DNA of 63,872 bases from DASVCS01 sp036381495 (GTDB lineage: Bacteria; Gemmatimonadota; Gemmatimonadetes; Longimicrobiales; RSA9): the NCBI GenBank assembly GCA_036381495.1, contig DASVCS010000089.1, positions 1-63,872 on the forward strand, in the 5' to 3' direction. Both the position numbers and the translations under genes were made by a program. This document shows, one piece after another, positions 8,993-17,835 of this stretch. Position 1 is the first letter of the stretch; each line of letters opens with the position of its first letter. The notes beneath the pieces are model-generated. The model ran no database searches and was not told where the DNA came from. It worked only from the letters and a program-made list of their open reading frames with translations.

Positions 8993-9331
8993 GTGGCCGA
9001 GGAGAAGCTCGAACGCAAGCTGCCGACCGGCGCGGTCCGCGTCGCCGCACTCGACGACGTCCCGCCCGGCACCCTTCTGGGCGTGGAGGTCGGCGGCCAT
9101 CGGATCTGTCTCGCGAACACCGAGGGCGAGATCTACGCCCTCCGCGACAACTGTTCACACAAGGACTTCCCACTCTCCGCAGGCGAGCTCGACGACCACG
9201 AGCTCGAGTGCGCATGGCACGGCGCCCGGTTCGACGTGCGGACCGGGCGCGCGCTCTGCCTGCCCGCGATCCGGCCCGTCCAGAGCTATGAGGTCGTGGT
9301 CGAGGATGGGGAGATCTACGTGGTGGTTTAG
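8993..9331 (+). CDS. Rieske-type [2Fe-2S] ferredoxin in the SUF operon
   Basis: A 112-residue single-domain Rieske protein. Cluster ligands are visible as CSH (about residue 52) and CAWHG (about 71-75), i.e. CxH plus CxxH. This is the short cytosolic ferredoxin type often called NirD/BphF-like, not a cytochrome-bc subunit. GTG at 8993 lies 4 nt after the sufD stop. The operon position suggests it either receives clusters from SUF or supplies electrons to it. Directly after the stop begins repeat A2. Confidence 0.9.
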   Translation: MAEEKLERKLPTGAVRVAALDDVPPGTLLGVEVGGHRICLANTEGEIYALRDNCSHKDFPLSAGELDDHELECAWHGARFDVRTGRALCLPAIRPVQSYEVVVEDGEIYVVV

Positions 9332-9571
9332 GGCTAGGGCTAGGGCTAGGGCTGGGGCTGGGGGGCTCCCCGGGAGAGGGTGCGGTGGAGGGGAGGACGG
9401 CCCGGGTATGGCTGAGAACGGCCGGGAGCGGGAGCGGCGGCTGCGCCGCCTGGAGCGGGAGCGTTTACGTTTACGGGATCGGCGCCTGCGGCGCCGGCGG
9501 GAGCGGAAACGTTCGCGGGATCGGGATCGCGGGGTGCGCGATGACGCGCACGCGCACGCGCACGACGGATA
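9332..9571 (+). repeat. Dispersed repeat family A, copy A2, inside the SUF operon
   Basis: Begins 1-2 nt after the Rieske stop with GGGCTAGGGCTAGGGCTAGG, then the modules GGAGGACGGCCCGGG, GAACGGCCGGGAGCGGGAGC, hairpin GGCGGCTGCGCCGCC, CGTTTACGTTTACGGGATCG, hairpin GGCGCCTGCGGCGCC, AACGTTCGCGGGATCGGGAT, ending in a CACGCGCACGCGCACGAC run. Same module order as A4 and largely A5. It separates sufS and sufU from the first four SUF genes. Confidence 0.85.
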
Positions 9572-9597
9572 ATGACGACTGCAACGAGGCATCGCTA

Positions 9598-10848
9598 ATG
9601 GCGACAATCGCGGAGCGCGGGCTCGTGGATCCCGCCGTGGTGCGCGGCGAGTTCCCCGCCCTGCACCAGCAGGTGAACGGCCATCCGCTGGTCTACCTGG
9701 ACAGCGCGGCGACGGCGCAGCGGCCGCGGGCGGTCCTGGATGCGGTCGCCGACTTCGACCGGCGGGACAACGCGAACGTGCACCGCGGGTTGCACGAGCT
9801 GTCACGGCGGGCGACGGAGCGTTTCGAGGCGGCGCGGGAGACCGTCGCCCGATTCATCGGTGCCGCCGCGCCGCGGGAGCTGATCTGGACGCGGGGGACG
9901 ACGGAGGCGATCAATCTCGTCGCGATGACGTGGGGTTGGGCGAATCTGCGGCAGGGCGACGAGATCCTCGTGAGCGTGCTCGAGCACCACTCGAATCTCG
10001 TGCCGTGGCAGCTCGTGGCCGAGCGGACGGGCGCGCGCCTCCGCGCCATCGACATCGACGACGAGGGCCGGCTCCGGCTCGACCAGCTCGATACGCTCCT
10101 CTCCGAGCGGACCCGGCTTGTCGCCGTGGGGCACGTATCGAACGCACTCGGCACGATCCACCCGGTCCGCGAGATCTGCGCGCGGGCGCACGCGGTGGGC
10201 GCACGCGTCCTCGTCGACGGCGCACAGGGCGCGCCGCACCTGCCCGTCGACGTGCAGGCGCTGGAGTGCGACTTCTACGCCTTCTCCGGCCACAAGCTCG
10301 GCGCACCCATGGGGATCGGCGCGCTCTGGGCGCGCGGCGAATTGCTCGACGAGATGCCGCCGTACCAGGGCGGCGGCGAGATGATCGATGTCGTCGAGAT
10401 CGAGCGCTCGACGTACGCGGCCGTACCGCACCGCTTCGAGGCGGGCACGCCCAACGTGGCCGGGGCGGTCGGAATGGCCGCGGCGGTCGAGTATCTCGAA
10501 GCGCTGGGGCGTGATGCGGTCCGCGCGCACGAGGAGGCGCTGGTGCGCTACGGGCTCGAGCGGCTGGGCGCTGTCGAGGGGCTGCGCCTCTTCGGGCCGG
10601 TGGAGCCGAGCGCCCGGACGGCCGTGTTCTCGTTCGCGCTCGAGGGGATCCACCCGCACGACGTCGCGACGATCCTGGACGACCGTGGAATCGCGGTGCG
10701 AGCCGGCCACCATTGCGCGCAGCCGCTCATGCGCCGGCTCGGCGTGCCCGCGACGACGCGTGCATCGTGCTTCATCTACAACACGCCGGACGAGCTCGAT
10801 CGCCTCGCGGAAGGGCTCGAGGCCGCGCGGCGCCTCTTCGGCGACTGA
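9598..10848 (+). CDS. sufS: Cysteine desulfurase SufS
   Basis: A 416-residue class V PLP enzyme that removes sulfur from cysteine for cluster assembly. The internal-aldimine Lys is in FSGHKLGAP, the cofactor region in RGTTEAIN and EHHSN, and the C-terminus has RAGHHCAQP with the persulfide-carrying Cys, all typical of the SufS group. ATG at 9598 chosen because NGHPLVYLDSAAT follows at the usual distance; upstream in-frame sequence is repeat A2. The downstream partner sufU receives the sulfur. Confidence 0.96.
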   Translation: MATIAERGLVDPAVVRGEFPALHQQVNGHPLVYLDSAATAQRPRAVLDAVADFDRRDNANVHRGLHELSRRATERFEAARETVARFIGAAAPRELIWTRGTTEAINLVAMTWGWANLRQGDEILVSVLEHHSNLVPWQLVAERTGARLRAIDIDDEGRLRLDQLDTLLSERTRLVAVGHVSNALGTIHPVREICARAHAVGARVLVDGAQGAPHLPVDVQALECDFYAFSGHKLGAPMGIGALWARGELLDEMPPYQGGGEMIDVVEIERSTYAAVPHRFEAGTPNVAGAVGMAAAVEYLEALGRDAVRAHEEALVRYGLERLGAVEGLRLFGPVEPSARTAVFSFALEGIHPHDVATILDDRGIAVRAGHHCAQPLMRRLGVPATTRASCFIYNTPDELDRLAEGLEAARRLFGD

Positions 10849-10926
10849 CCCGCCGGGATGGGCTGCCGCGCGCGCCGAGCCGGAACCTGTTTTCGCCACC
10901 CGCCTTCACCGATCGGATCGCTGGCC

Positions 10927-11394
10927 ATGGAGATCGACCGCTCGACCCCGCAACTCGCCTCGCTCTACCAGGAACTGATCCTCGAGCACTACAAGCGCCC
11001 GCGGAACCGGGGCACGCTCGAGGGGGCGAACGCCGAGGCGCACCTGAACAACCCGACGTGCGGGGATCAGGTCCGGCTCCAGCTCCGGATCGAGGATGGC
11101 CGTATCGCGGAGGCAAGGTTCACGGGCGAGGGTTGCTCGATCTCACAGGCGTCGGTCTCGATGATGACGCAGCTCCTGCGGGGGAAGGACACGGCCGAGG
11201 CGCTGGCACTCGCGCGCCGCTTCACGGCCATGATGCATGGCGATGCCGAAGCCGCGCGGGACAAGACGCTCGGTGATCTGCGGGCGCTGGCCGGCGTCAG
11301 CCGGTTCCCGGTGCGCGTGAAGTGCGCGCTGCTGGGCTGGAACGCGCTCGAGGCCGCGATCGAAGGGGACGGCGCGGAGCGCGGCCAGGGATAG
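10927..11394 (+). CDS. sufU: Sulfur acceptor / scaffold SufU
   Basis: A 155-residue IscU-fold protein of the SufU group, which accepts persulfide from SufS. Ligand motifs are NPTCGDQ (about residue 40-46), GEGCSIS (about 65-71) and VKCALLGW (about 130), giving three Cys plus Asp. The insertion between the second and third Cys distinguishes SufU from IscU. Last gene of the SUF operon; followed directly by repeat elements. Confidence 0.94.
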   Translation: MEIDRSTPQLASLYQELILEHYKRPRNRGTLEGANAEAHLNNPTCGDQVRLQLRIEDGRIAEARFTGEGCSISQASVSMMTQLLRGKDTAEALALARRFTAMMHGDAEAARDKTLGDLRALAGVSRFPVRVKCALLGWNALEAAIEGDGAERGQG

Positions 11395-11396
11395 GG

Positions 11397-11488
11397 CGGC
11401 CCGCCCGCGGGTTCGGAGCCGCGCGGCCGCTCACCGCGCTCGCTTCGCCGGCGCGTACGACTTCGAAGCGACGCGATGACCGTGCTAG
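11397..11488 (-). repeat. Dispersed repeat family B, copy B1
   Basis: On the minus strand it carries the family blocks TTCGAAGTCGTA and GCGCGGCTCCGAACCC, matching copies at 36294, 38867 and 55887. Lies directly after sufU and abuts a family C element, as at 38.7-38.96 kb. Confidence 0.7.
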
Positions 11489-11583
11489 GACGGTTCGTTC
11501 GTCTGCCGGCTCGGAGCCGCCCGCCCACTGTCGGCGCCTTCGCGACCCGCGCGCGACCGCGAAGCGATGCAGCAGCCGCTCTA
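11486..11583 (+). repeat. Dispersed repeat family C, diverged copy C3
   Basis: About 98 bp, opening with TAGGAC in place of TAGAGC and ending in the family terminus GCCGCTCTA. Internal CCGGCTCGGAGCCGC matches CCGGTTCGGAGCTGC of C1. More diverged than C1 and C2. Ends a few bases before the decarboxylase stop codon. Confidence 0.6.
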
Positions 11584-11588
11584 CGGCC

Positions 11589-13067
11589 TCACGCCGTCGC
11601 GAGCCACTCCAGCACCCGGTCCACATCCTCCGCTCGACTCCGGTGGTTCAGGATGCACAGGCGCAGCGCGTAGCGCTCGCCGACGCGGGTCGAGGAGATG
11701 AGGCCGACGCCGCTCTCGAGCAGGCGGTTGACCAGTTCGGTGTTCCGTCTCTCCGCGGCGGCCTCGTCATCCCCGGGCTCGGTGCGCCGGAAGCAGACGA
11801 CGCCGAGCGTCGCCGGGGTGAGCAGTTCGAGCGTCGGCGTGGCCTCGATGCGGCGCTGGGCGTGGACGGCGAGGTCGAGACAACGGTCGATGGCCTCGCG
11901 GAAGGCGTCCAGGCCGAAGCACTGGATCGAGAACCAGATCTTGAGGGCCCGCGCCGCGCGTGTGAGCTGGATCCCGTGTTCGGCGAAGTTGAGCCCTCCG
12001 TCCTGCCACTGCGCCGCCGGCTGCCCTCCCGCGGCCGCATCCTTCCGCGCGGCGGTCTCCTCGACGGCCGTGTCCTGGAGGTAGTGCGGGCGGGTGTGGA
12101 AGGCGTCGTGGAGGAGCCGACGGTCACGGACCAGGACGCATCCGACCTCGAACGGCTGGTAGAGCCACTTGTGCGGATCGAGCGCGATCGAGTCCGCGCG
12201 TTCGAGACCCCGGAGCATGGCGCGGCCGCGCTCCGTCAGGACCGCGAAGCCGCCGTAGGCCGCGTCCACGTGGAACCACAGATCGTGGTCCGCACAGAAG
12301 CCGGCCAGCTCCGCGAGCGGGTCGACCGCGCCGGTGCTCGTCGCGCCGCCGTTGCCGATGACGAGGAACGGCCGGAGCCCCCTACGCCGGTCCTCCGCGA
12401 CCGCCGCGGCGAGCGCGTCCAGCGAAAGCCGGAAATCCGCGTCGACCGGCAGCGTCCGGATCTGGTCGTGCCGGAACCCCAGGATCCGCGCCGCGCGCCG
12501 CGCCGCCGAATGCACTTCCGTCGACAGGTAGAGCACGGCGTCGTCGAACCCGTCGCGTAGCCGCGCCTCGCGCGCACATGCCAGCGCCGTCAGGTTGGCG
12601 ACCGAGCCGCCGCTCACCATCAACCCGCCCGCGGCATCGGGGTATCCGATCCACTCCTTGAACCAATCGACCACGACCAACTCGACCGCGCTGGGCCCGG
12701 AAGAGGCGAGCCACGTCCCCTGGAAGATGTTCGAGCCGGCCGCGAGGAAATCGGCGACGACGCCCGGCCAGGTCGGCGAGCCGGGGACGTAGCCGAAGAA
12801 ACGGGGGTGGTCGACGCTCGCGGTGAAGGGCAGCACATCGCGCCGCAACCGGTCGAGCGCCGCATCCGGCCCGCGCGGTGCGGCGGGCGCCGGCTCACGG
12901 AGCCGTGCATCGAGTTCGGGCCGTGATGCGGCCCGCCACGCCGGCGCATCGTCCAACGCCGTGATCCGCTCGATGAGCAGATCCACGGCGCGATGGCCGA
13001 GCCGGCGCATCGCCTCGGCATCGAGTTCGAGCGGATCCCCGGCGTCGGGGTGTTTCGGTCTTTCCAT
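11589..13067 (-). CDS. PLP-dependent amino acid decarboxylase (group II, aromatic-L-amino-acid type)
   Basis: A 492-residue fold-type I decarboxylase of the DDC/glutamate decarboxylase group. Seen: FFGYVPGSPT near the substrate pocket (about residue 95), FHVDAAYGG (PLP-pyridine Asp, about 250) and DPHKWLYQP with the Schiff-base Lys (about 286). Substrate not readable; tryptophan, tyrosine, DOPA and phenylalanine decarboxylases share these motifs. ATG at 13067 is preceded by GGAGGAACCCTC, a strong ribosome binding site; the open frame further upstream lacks homology-like sequence. Confidence 0.9.
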   Translation of the reverse strand: MERPKHPDAGDPLELDAEAMRRLGHRAVDLLIERITALDDAPAWRAASRPELDARLREPAPAAPRGPDAALDRLRRDVLPFTASVDHPRFFGYVPGSPTWPGVVADFLAAGSNIFQGTWLASSGPSAVELVVVDWFKEWIGYPDAAGGLMVSGGSVANLTALACAREARLRDGFDDAVLYLSTEVHSAARRAARILGFRHDQIRTLPVDADFRLSLDALAAAVAEDRRRGLRPFLVIGNGGATSTGAVDPLAELAGFCADHDLWFHVDAAYGGFAVLTERGRAMLRGLERADSIALDPHKWLYQPFEVGCVLVRDRRLLHDAFHTRPHYLQDTAVEETAARKDAAAGGQPAAQWQDGGLNFAEHGIQLTRAARALKIWFSIQCFGLDAFREAIDRCLDLAVHAQRRIEATPTLELLTPATLGVVCFRRTEPGDDEAAAERRNTELVNRLLESGVGLISSTRVGERYALRLCILNHRSRAEDVDRVLEWLATA

Positions 13068-13348
13068 GAGGGTTCCTCCGGGCGGAAGTGTGCGGATTCC
13101 CGCGCCGGCGGTCAAGGGTGGACGGCGTTTCCCCGCCTGGAAACGGCGCGACGCCCGTGCGTGCGGCCCCCGTGCCGGGAGCCGCTCACGCATCGCGGGC
13201 GCCGCCGGTGGCGCGTGCGGCGCCGGGGCGCGCCGGCGGGATGTGGCGCCCCGGGCGGCGCGGTCGTCGCGCCGCTCCGAAAGCCGTGTGCACCGGCCGG
13301 TCGCGACGGACGGCCGAGCGGCTGCGGCTGTGCCCGACGAGCTCGATG
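13068..13348. other. Intergenic region upstream of the decarboxylase
   Basis: About 280 bp of GC-rich sequence between the decarboxylase start and repeat C1. I see no gene, clear promoter box or RNA structure in it. Confidence 0.5.
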
Positions 13349-13445
13349 TAGAGCGCTTCCTGCGCCGGTTCGGAGCTGCGTGGCCGCCCGAGATGCACGT
13401 GCGGCCGCAGTACACGACTCCGAACCGATGCGGCAACCCGCTCTA
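13349..13445 (+). repeat. Dispersed repeat family C, copy C1
   Basis: A 97-bp element with terminal inverted TAGAGCG...CGCTCTA and internal near-palindromic blocks CCGGTTCGGAG and CGACTCCGAACCGATG. Near-identical in plan to C2 at 38719-38814. Its right end overlaps and supplies the stop codon of the minus-strand membrane protein gene. Confidence 0.85.
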
Positions 13446-14192
13446 GTGCTCGGCAGTCAGCGCGGCGCCGAACGCGGCAGCCACCAGCGACAGGATCGCC
13501 GCGAGGAGGATCCACCACGTCGCCGTCGAGACCGTGCCCGCCACCTGCGTGGCCACTGCGGGCGCGCGTGCCCTGATCCGTTCCGCCTGGAGCTGAATGC
13601 TCTCCGTGGTCTGCTGGATCTGGCCCGCGACATCCCGCGCCTGCGAACGGGTCATCCCCTGCTGCTCGAGGATCGCGACGATCTGGCCCTGCGCCGACGT
13701 GTCTGCCGCCGCAACGGCGCCCGGCTGGACCTGGGTCACGGCCGCTGCACCCAGCCCGGTCGCGCCGGTGATCGCCGCGGCCAGCGTCTGGCCGGCCACA
13801 CCGAACATCCCGCCCAACAGCGTCGAGATCCCGGTCGACAGCGCCCAGAGCGCCAAGATCACCGAGAGACCCCACACCAGTACGCCGTGCATGATGCCGT
13901 CGAAGCGGCTGACGATCCCGGCCATGTGGCCGGCCGCCAATCCTCCGACGAAGAGCGAGATCAACGCCGTCGCCACGGCCCAGATGCCGGCACCCACGCC
14001 GATCCCCGCGAACGGCTGACCCGTCTGGAAGTTCACCGCCCCGAGACCGATCGCGAGGCCGAGCAGCGAAAGGAGGACCTGCACGACGACCGCGACCACC
14101 AACCCGGCGAAGACGGCGCCCCAACTCAACCGGAAACCGACGAACTCGAACTCTTCGTGCTCGCCGCCGATATGTTCCGCGTGTGCTGCCAT
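13443..14192 (-). CDS. Polytopic membrane protein of unknown function
   Basis: A 249-residue protein with about four hydrophobic segments in the first 150 residues (for example LVVAVVVQVLLSLLGLAIGL), a Gln-rich amphipathic region (about 175-215) and a final membrane segment near the C-terminus. GGAG precedes ATG 14192 at normal distance. The TAG stop is formed by the TAGAGC end of repeat C1, so the original C-terminus may have been different. Not assigned to a characterised family. Confidence 0.75.
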   Translation of the reverse strand: MAAHAEHIGGEHEEFEFVGFRLSWGAVFAGLVVAVVVQVLLSLLGLAIGLGAVNFQTGQPFAGIGVGAGIWAVATALISLFVGGLAAGHMAGIVSRFDGIMHGVLVWGLSVILALWALSTGISTLLGGMFGVAGQTLAAAITGATGLGAAAVTQVQPGAVAAADTSAQGQIVAILEQQGMTRSQARDVAGQIQQTTESIQLQAERIRARAPAVATQVAGTVSTATWWILLAAILSLVAAAFGAALTAEH

Positions 14193-14308
14193 GAAACACT
14201 CCTGCCTTTGACGCGAGTCCATTCATCCGCGTCGCACCCCGTTGGAGTGCAAGGAGTATTCCCACGGCCCCACCCGCGTGTCGGCGGCCATCCGCCGCCG
14301 ACTCGGGC

Positions 14309-14617
14309 TCAGTACCCTTCCGGAACCTGCGTTTCGCTGGGTCGCCCCGCGCCCGGCCGCCCCTGCACGGTACGGCCGTAACCCGGCCGGCGCGGCGCAT
14401 CGGCCGGCGGGTTCAGCCGCGTGACGTTCTGCGCCTTCAACCCCTTCTCGGCCTCGATGATGTCGAACTCGACCTCCTCACCCTCGTAGAGAACCTTGAA
14501 GCCGGTCCCCTCGATGGCGGTGTGGTGGACGAAGACGTCCGGCCCACCCTCCTGCTGGAGGAAGCCGTACCCCTTCTCCTGCGAGAACCACTTGACCGTG
14601 CCTGTCGTACGTGCCAT
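14309..14617 (-). CDS. csp: Cold-shock domain protein with basic C-terminal tail
   Basis: A 102-residue CspA-like protein. RNP1-like KGYGFLQ and RNP2-like VFVHH are present in the first 70 residues, which should bind single-stranded RNA or DNA. About 30 extra residues rich in Arg, Gly and Pro (RRPGYGRTVQGRPG) follow the domain; such tails occur in some CSPs and may add RNA affinity. CAGGAGCGG lies before the ATG. Confidence 0.92.
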   Translation of the reverse strand: MARTTGTVKWFSQEKGYGFLQQEGGPDVFVHHTAIEGTGFKVLYEGEEVEFDIIEAEKGLKAQNVTRLNPPADAPRRPGYGRTVQGRPGAGRPSETQVPEGY

Positions 14618-14686
14618 CGCGCCGCTCCTGATCTGAAAATAAAGACGGTACAAGCACAGTTCAGGGAAGTCAAGGATTTCATGGGA

Positions 14687-16204
14687 TCATGTGGGGATGG
14701 GGCTCGAAGCGGCCGTGCGGGTGGCGCGTGTCGTGAGCCGGTCGAGGAGCAGGCGGGCCTCTTCCCGCGGCAGGTCCGGGATGCTGGCGATGCTGCGACC
14801 GCCGCCGGCGGTGTCGATGATCACGGTGGCGAGGCCGTGGCGTCGCTGGAACGGGGTCTCGTGGATGTGCAACGTCTGTATCTTGCGATCGGGGATGATC
14901 CAGGTGATGCGGTTGAAGAATCCGGCTCGCGTGGCGGCGTAGCCGGGTGCGAGCGCGTAGCCCATGTGGCGGTATTGTTTGTGGGCGATGAGGAAGAGGA
15001 GCGGTACGAGCAGGAGCAGGAGGAGAGCGGCGGGTCTGGTGGCGAGCGCGGTCACGCCGGCGATGAGGATGAGCGGCGCGGAGTACCGGAGGAAGCGGCG
15101 GCGGCGGGCGCGCGGGTGGACGGGGTGGAACCGGAGCGTGGCGTAATCGAGGTCGTTGAAGACGGCGCCGGCGAGGCGCGGCACGTCGCGCCGGCGGGCG
15201 AGTGGGAGGAAGGCCTCTGCGCCGGCGCGCGGGCGCTGGCCGGGACCGGCGCCGGCGGTTTCGATCTTGAGTGCGGCAAGCCCGAAGGGGCGTCGCAGCA
15301 GCGACTCCTCGACGCGGATCGTCTGCACCCTGCGGATCGGCATGCTGCCTTCGCGGCGGCCGAGCAGGCCGTAGCGTTTGCGCAACTCGTCGCCGGCGCG
15401 CTCGAGCGTGAAGCCGTGGTAGCCGATGACGGCGCCGATGATCGAGAGGAGCCAGCCGGCCAGGAGCGACAGCGCGAGGAGTGCGGCCACGACAATCGCG
15501 ATGCCCACGGCCGGGGGGCTCGGGATCAGCGCGGACGGGTCGACGCCCGGGAGCGGAACCTGGACGGGCAGGTCCTCGACGAGCTGGAGGAGGCCGAGGA
15601 GGCCTGCGGCGGCCAGCCCTGCCTCGTTGGCCGTCGCGCCGGCAAGCGCCAGGTCGGCGGGCGAGAGCCGGGCGAGGGTCTCGGCCGGCGGTGCCGCCTC
15701 GCGGATCTCCATCCCGGCGTGGCCGAGTGCCGCGCGCCGGCCGAGTAGCTCCGCTCGCAACGCTTCCGCATCGGTCCACGCCAGCGTCGAAAGGACCGCC
15801 TCCGTGCGCTCGCCTCCCGCCGTCTCGATCCGCAGCTCCGCCACGCTGGCCAACCGCTGGAGCCAGCTCTGGCGCACATCGATGTTCTGGATCCGCCGGA
15901 GCGGGATGACCCGGTGCCTGCGGCTCAGCACGCCCGAGTCGATCACCAGCTCCTCGGTGGTGAGCCGGTAGCGGAGACCCAGGTACTTGGCAATGGCCGC
16001 GAGGAGTGCGGGCACGGCGAGTACGCCGAGCCCGACGGCGGTGGTGCGACCCGGGCCGTCATCGGCGGCACCGAGTGCGGCAAGGAGTGCGGGGACCACG
16101 AAGGCGCGCCCGATGCGGAGCGCCTCGAAGAGGAGCGTGGACCGGTGCAGCCGCCGCGCGGGCGCTGCCGCCGGTGCGGCGCGGGCGTCAGACGGCGTCG
16201 ACAT
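14687..16204 (-). CDS. Large bacterial PH-domain (bPH_2, YdbT-like) membrane protein
   Basis: A 505-residue membrane protein with three bPH_2-type domains separated by pairs of hydrophobic segments. Each domain shows the typical LRRIQNIDVRQSWLQRL-like helix-strand motif (for example IPLRRIQNIDVRQS, MPIRRVQTIRVEES, IPDRKIQTLHIHET). Overlaps the start-side partner gene (16188-16733) by 17 nt. Paired YdbS/YdbT-type proteins are common, with unknown function at the membrane. ATG 16204 chosen because it begins just inside the partner's end. Confidence 0.85.
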   Translation of the reverse strand: MSTPSDARAAPAAAPARRLHRSTLLFEALRIGRAFVVPALLAALGAADDGPGRTTAVGLGVLAVPALLAAIAKYLGLRYRLTTEELVIDSGVLSRRHRVIPLRRIQNIDVRQSWLQRLASVAELRIETAGGERTEAVLSTLAWTDAEALRAELLGRRAALGHAGMEIREAAPPAETLARLSPADLALAGATANEAGLAAAGLLGLLQLVEDLPVQVPLPGVDPSALIPSPPAVGIAIVVAALLALSLLAGWLLSIIGAVIGYHGFTLERAGDELRKRYGLLGRREGSMPIRRVQTIRVEESLLRRPFGLAALKIETAGAGPGQRPRAGAEAFLPLARRRDVPRLAGAVFNDLDYATLRFHPVHPRARRRRFLRYSAPLILIAGVTALATRPAALLLLLLVPLLFLIAHKQYRHMGYALAPGYAATRAGFFNRITWIIPDRKIQTLHIHETPFQRRHGLATVIIDTAGGGRSIASIPDLPREEARLLLDRLTTRATRTAASSPIPT

Positions 16205-16733
16205 CACGCGATCGCGGATCGCCGCCCGGCGCCTCGGCGCCGGTCTCGCGGACGCCGAGAGCGGCCAGCCGGTCGCGCAGCGATTCCGCCTCCGCTGAGG
16301 CGAGCCCCGGCACGGTGATCGCGCCGCCGGTCGTGCCGGCGGTGAAGACGACGACGGAGGCGAGCCCGAGCCACCGCTCGAGCGGGTCGCAGTGGGTGTC
16401 GACGTGCTGGATGCGGGCGTGGGGGACGACGCTGGTGCTGCGCCAGAGAACGCCGCGGCGGAGATAGAGGTCGTGTTCGCGGAGCTGGAATCCCCAGGCG
16501 CGGTAGCGCGCGGCTGGCGCCGTGCCGGCGAGCAGCGCGCCGGCGGCGAGCGCGGCGGCGGCCGCAATCGCCGCGGCGGGAGGACCGCTCGCCAGCCAAC
16601 CCACGGCGCCGGCGGCGGAGACGAGTGCGACCGTCCAGAGCGCGGCACGCACGCGCCAGAGACGGATCACGCGCGGATCGAGCGAACGCACGGCCGGCGC
16701 CGCCGCGGCCGTGGCCGAGCCTTCCTGGAGCAT
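16188..16733 (-). CDS. Small bacterial PH-domain (bPH_2, YdbS-like) membrane protein
   Basis: A 181-residue protein: two membrane segments (about residues 30-75) then one bPH_2 domain with VVPHARIQHVDTHCDPLERW, a typical YdbS motif. First of the two-gene pair with the three-domain protein, overlapping it by 17 nt. Starts 7 nt after the stop of the diguanylate cyclase gene, so possibly co-transcribed with it. Confidence 0.85.
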   Translation of the reverse strand: MLQEGSATAAAAPAVRSLDPRVIRLWRVRAALWTVALVSAAGAVGWLASGPPAAAIAAAAALAAGALLAGTAPAARYRAWGFQLREHDLYLRRGVLWRSTSVVPHARIQHVDTHCDPLERWLGLASVVVFTAGTTGGAITVPGLASAEAESLRDRLAALGVRETGAEAPGGDPRSRDVDAV

Positions 16734-16740
16734 CGTCACG

Positions 16741-17817
16741 TCAGCCGACGGCCACCGCCTGGACGCAGTTGCGTCCGCGACGCTTCGCCGCGTACAGTGC
16801 ACTGTCCGCCCGCTGCACCAGCTCCTCGTACGTCTCGCCGTCCGGCGGCGCCGTCGCCACGCCGGCGCTGATCGTGATGTGGTTGCCCGGCTGCACGTGC
16901 GCACCCCGGAAAGGGTGCTGTGAAACCGCCCGCCGCAGCCGGTCGATCGTCTGATACGCCTCGTCCTTCGGTGTATTGACCATCACCAACGCGAATTCCT
17001 CGCCGCCGTAACGCGCAAGCACATCGCTGAGCCGGAGCTGCCCGCGCATCAGCGTCGCCAGCTCCCTGAGCACAGTATCACCCGCCAGGTGACCGAGGAC
17101 GTCGTTGTAATTCTTGAAGTAGTCGACGTCGATCATCGCCAACGCGCAGTTACCACCGTAGCGCTTCAACCGTTCCAGCTCCGAGCGGAGGATCTCCTCG
17201 AAACGCCGGCGGTTCGGCAACCCCGTCAGCGAATCCGTCAACGCCAACCGCGCGAGCCGGCGGCGCAGCTCGATCATCTCGCGCCGCTCGCGCCGCAGCC
17301 GCTCGTAGACCACCCCCGTGTACAGCCCCATCACCACGAACATCAGGACCGTGGCCACCTCGAACGCGGGCATCAGCGCCACGCCCTGCACCATCCGCAG
17401 CGCCACCGCCGTCGCATACCCGGATGCCATGACCAGGTTGAGGACGACGACCTCGATGAAACCCGCCCGGCCCGCCAGGAAAAGGAGACCGGCAAACCAC
17501 GTGAGGAGCATGAGCCAGCGTACCTCGATCGCCAGGTACGCGTACAGACTGAGCAGCGCCGCGGCAGCCGCCATCGGGACGTAGAAGTAGTGCCGATCCC
17601 ACGAGATGCGTCTGTTCAGACCGCGCCGCACGATCAGCCACAACACCAACTGCACGACCACCGTGGCCACGACGCCGGCCGTCCATGGGCCGTACCCCAT
17701 TCCGACGAGGCCGAGTGCCCTCAGCACCAGGAGTACGGCGAGGGCGAGCAGCAGTCCGGCACCGCCGAGGAGGACCCCGTGCTCCATCTGGCGTCGTCGG
17801 TCCGCCGGTTTTCGCAT
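16741..17817 (-). CDS. Membrane-bound diguanylate cyclase
   Basis: A 358-residue protein with about five to six membrane segments in the first 185 residues and a C-terminal GGDEF domain. The active-site loop reads GGEEF and is preceded at five residues by RLSD, the RxxD feedback-inhibition site, so it looks like an active, product-inhibited cyclase making c-di-GMP. The membrane region is a generic 5-6 TM sensor. Contrast with the RGAEF protein at the window start. Confidence 0.92.
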   Translation of the reverse strand: MRKPADRRRQMEHGVLLGGAGLLLALAVLLVLRALGLVGMGYGPWTAGVVATVVVQLVLWLIVRRGLNRRISWDRHYFYVPMAAAAALLSLYAYLAIEVRWLMLLTWFAGLLFLAGRAGFIEVVVLNLVMASGYATAVALRMVQGVALMPAFEVATVLMFVVMGLYTGVVYERLRRERREMIELRRRLARLALTDSLTGLPNRRRFEEILRSELERLKRYGGNCALAMIDVDYFKNYNDVLGHLAGDTVLRELATLMRGQLRLSDVLARYGGEEFALVMVNTPKDEAYQTIDRLRRAVSQHPFRGAHVQPGNHITISAGVATAPPDGETYEELVQRADSALYAAKRRGRNCVQAVAVG

Positions 17818-17835
17818 GGTTCTCGAATCCTTGGC

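Noticed and set aside
9332..9400. GGGCTAGGG arrays as a CRISPR array
   Set aside because: Units are 6 bp with no unique spacers and no cas gene is present.
11397..11583. A riboswitch after sufU
   Set aside because: The sequence matches dispersed repeats B and C found elsewhere, so it is not a leader element.
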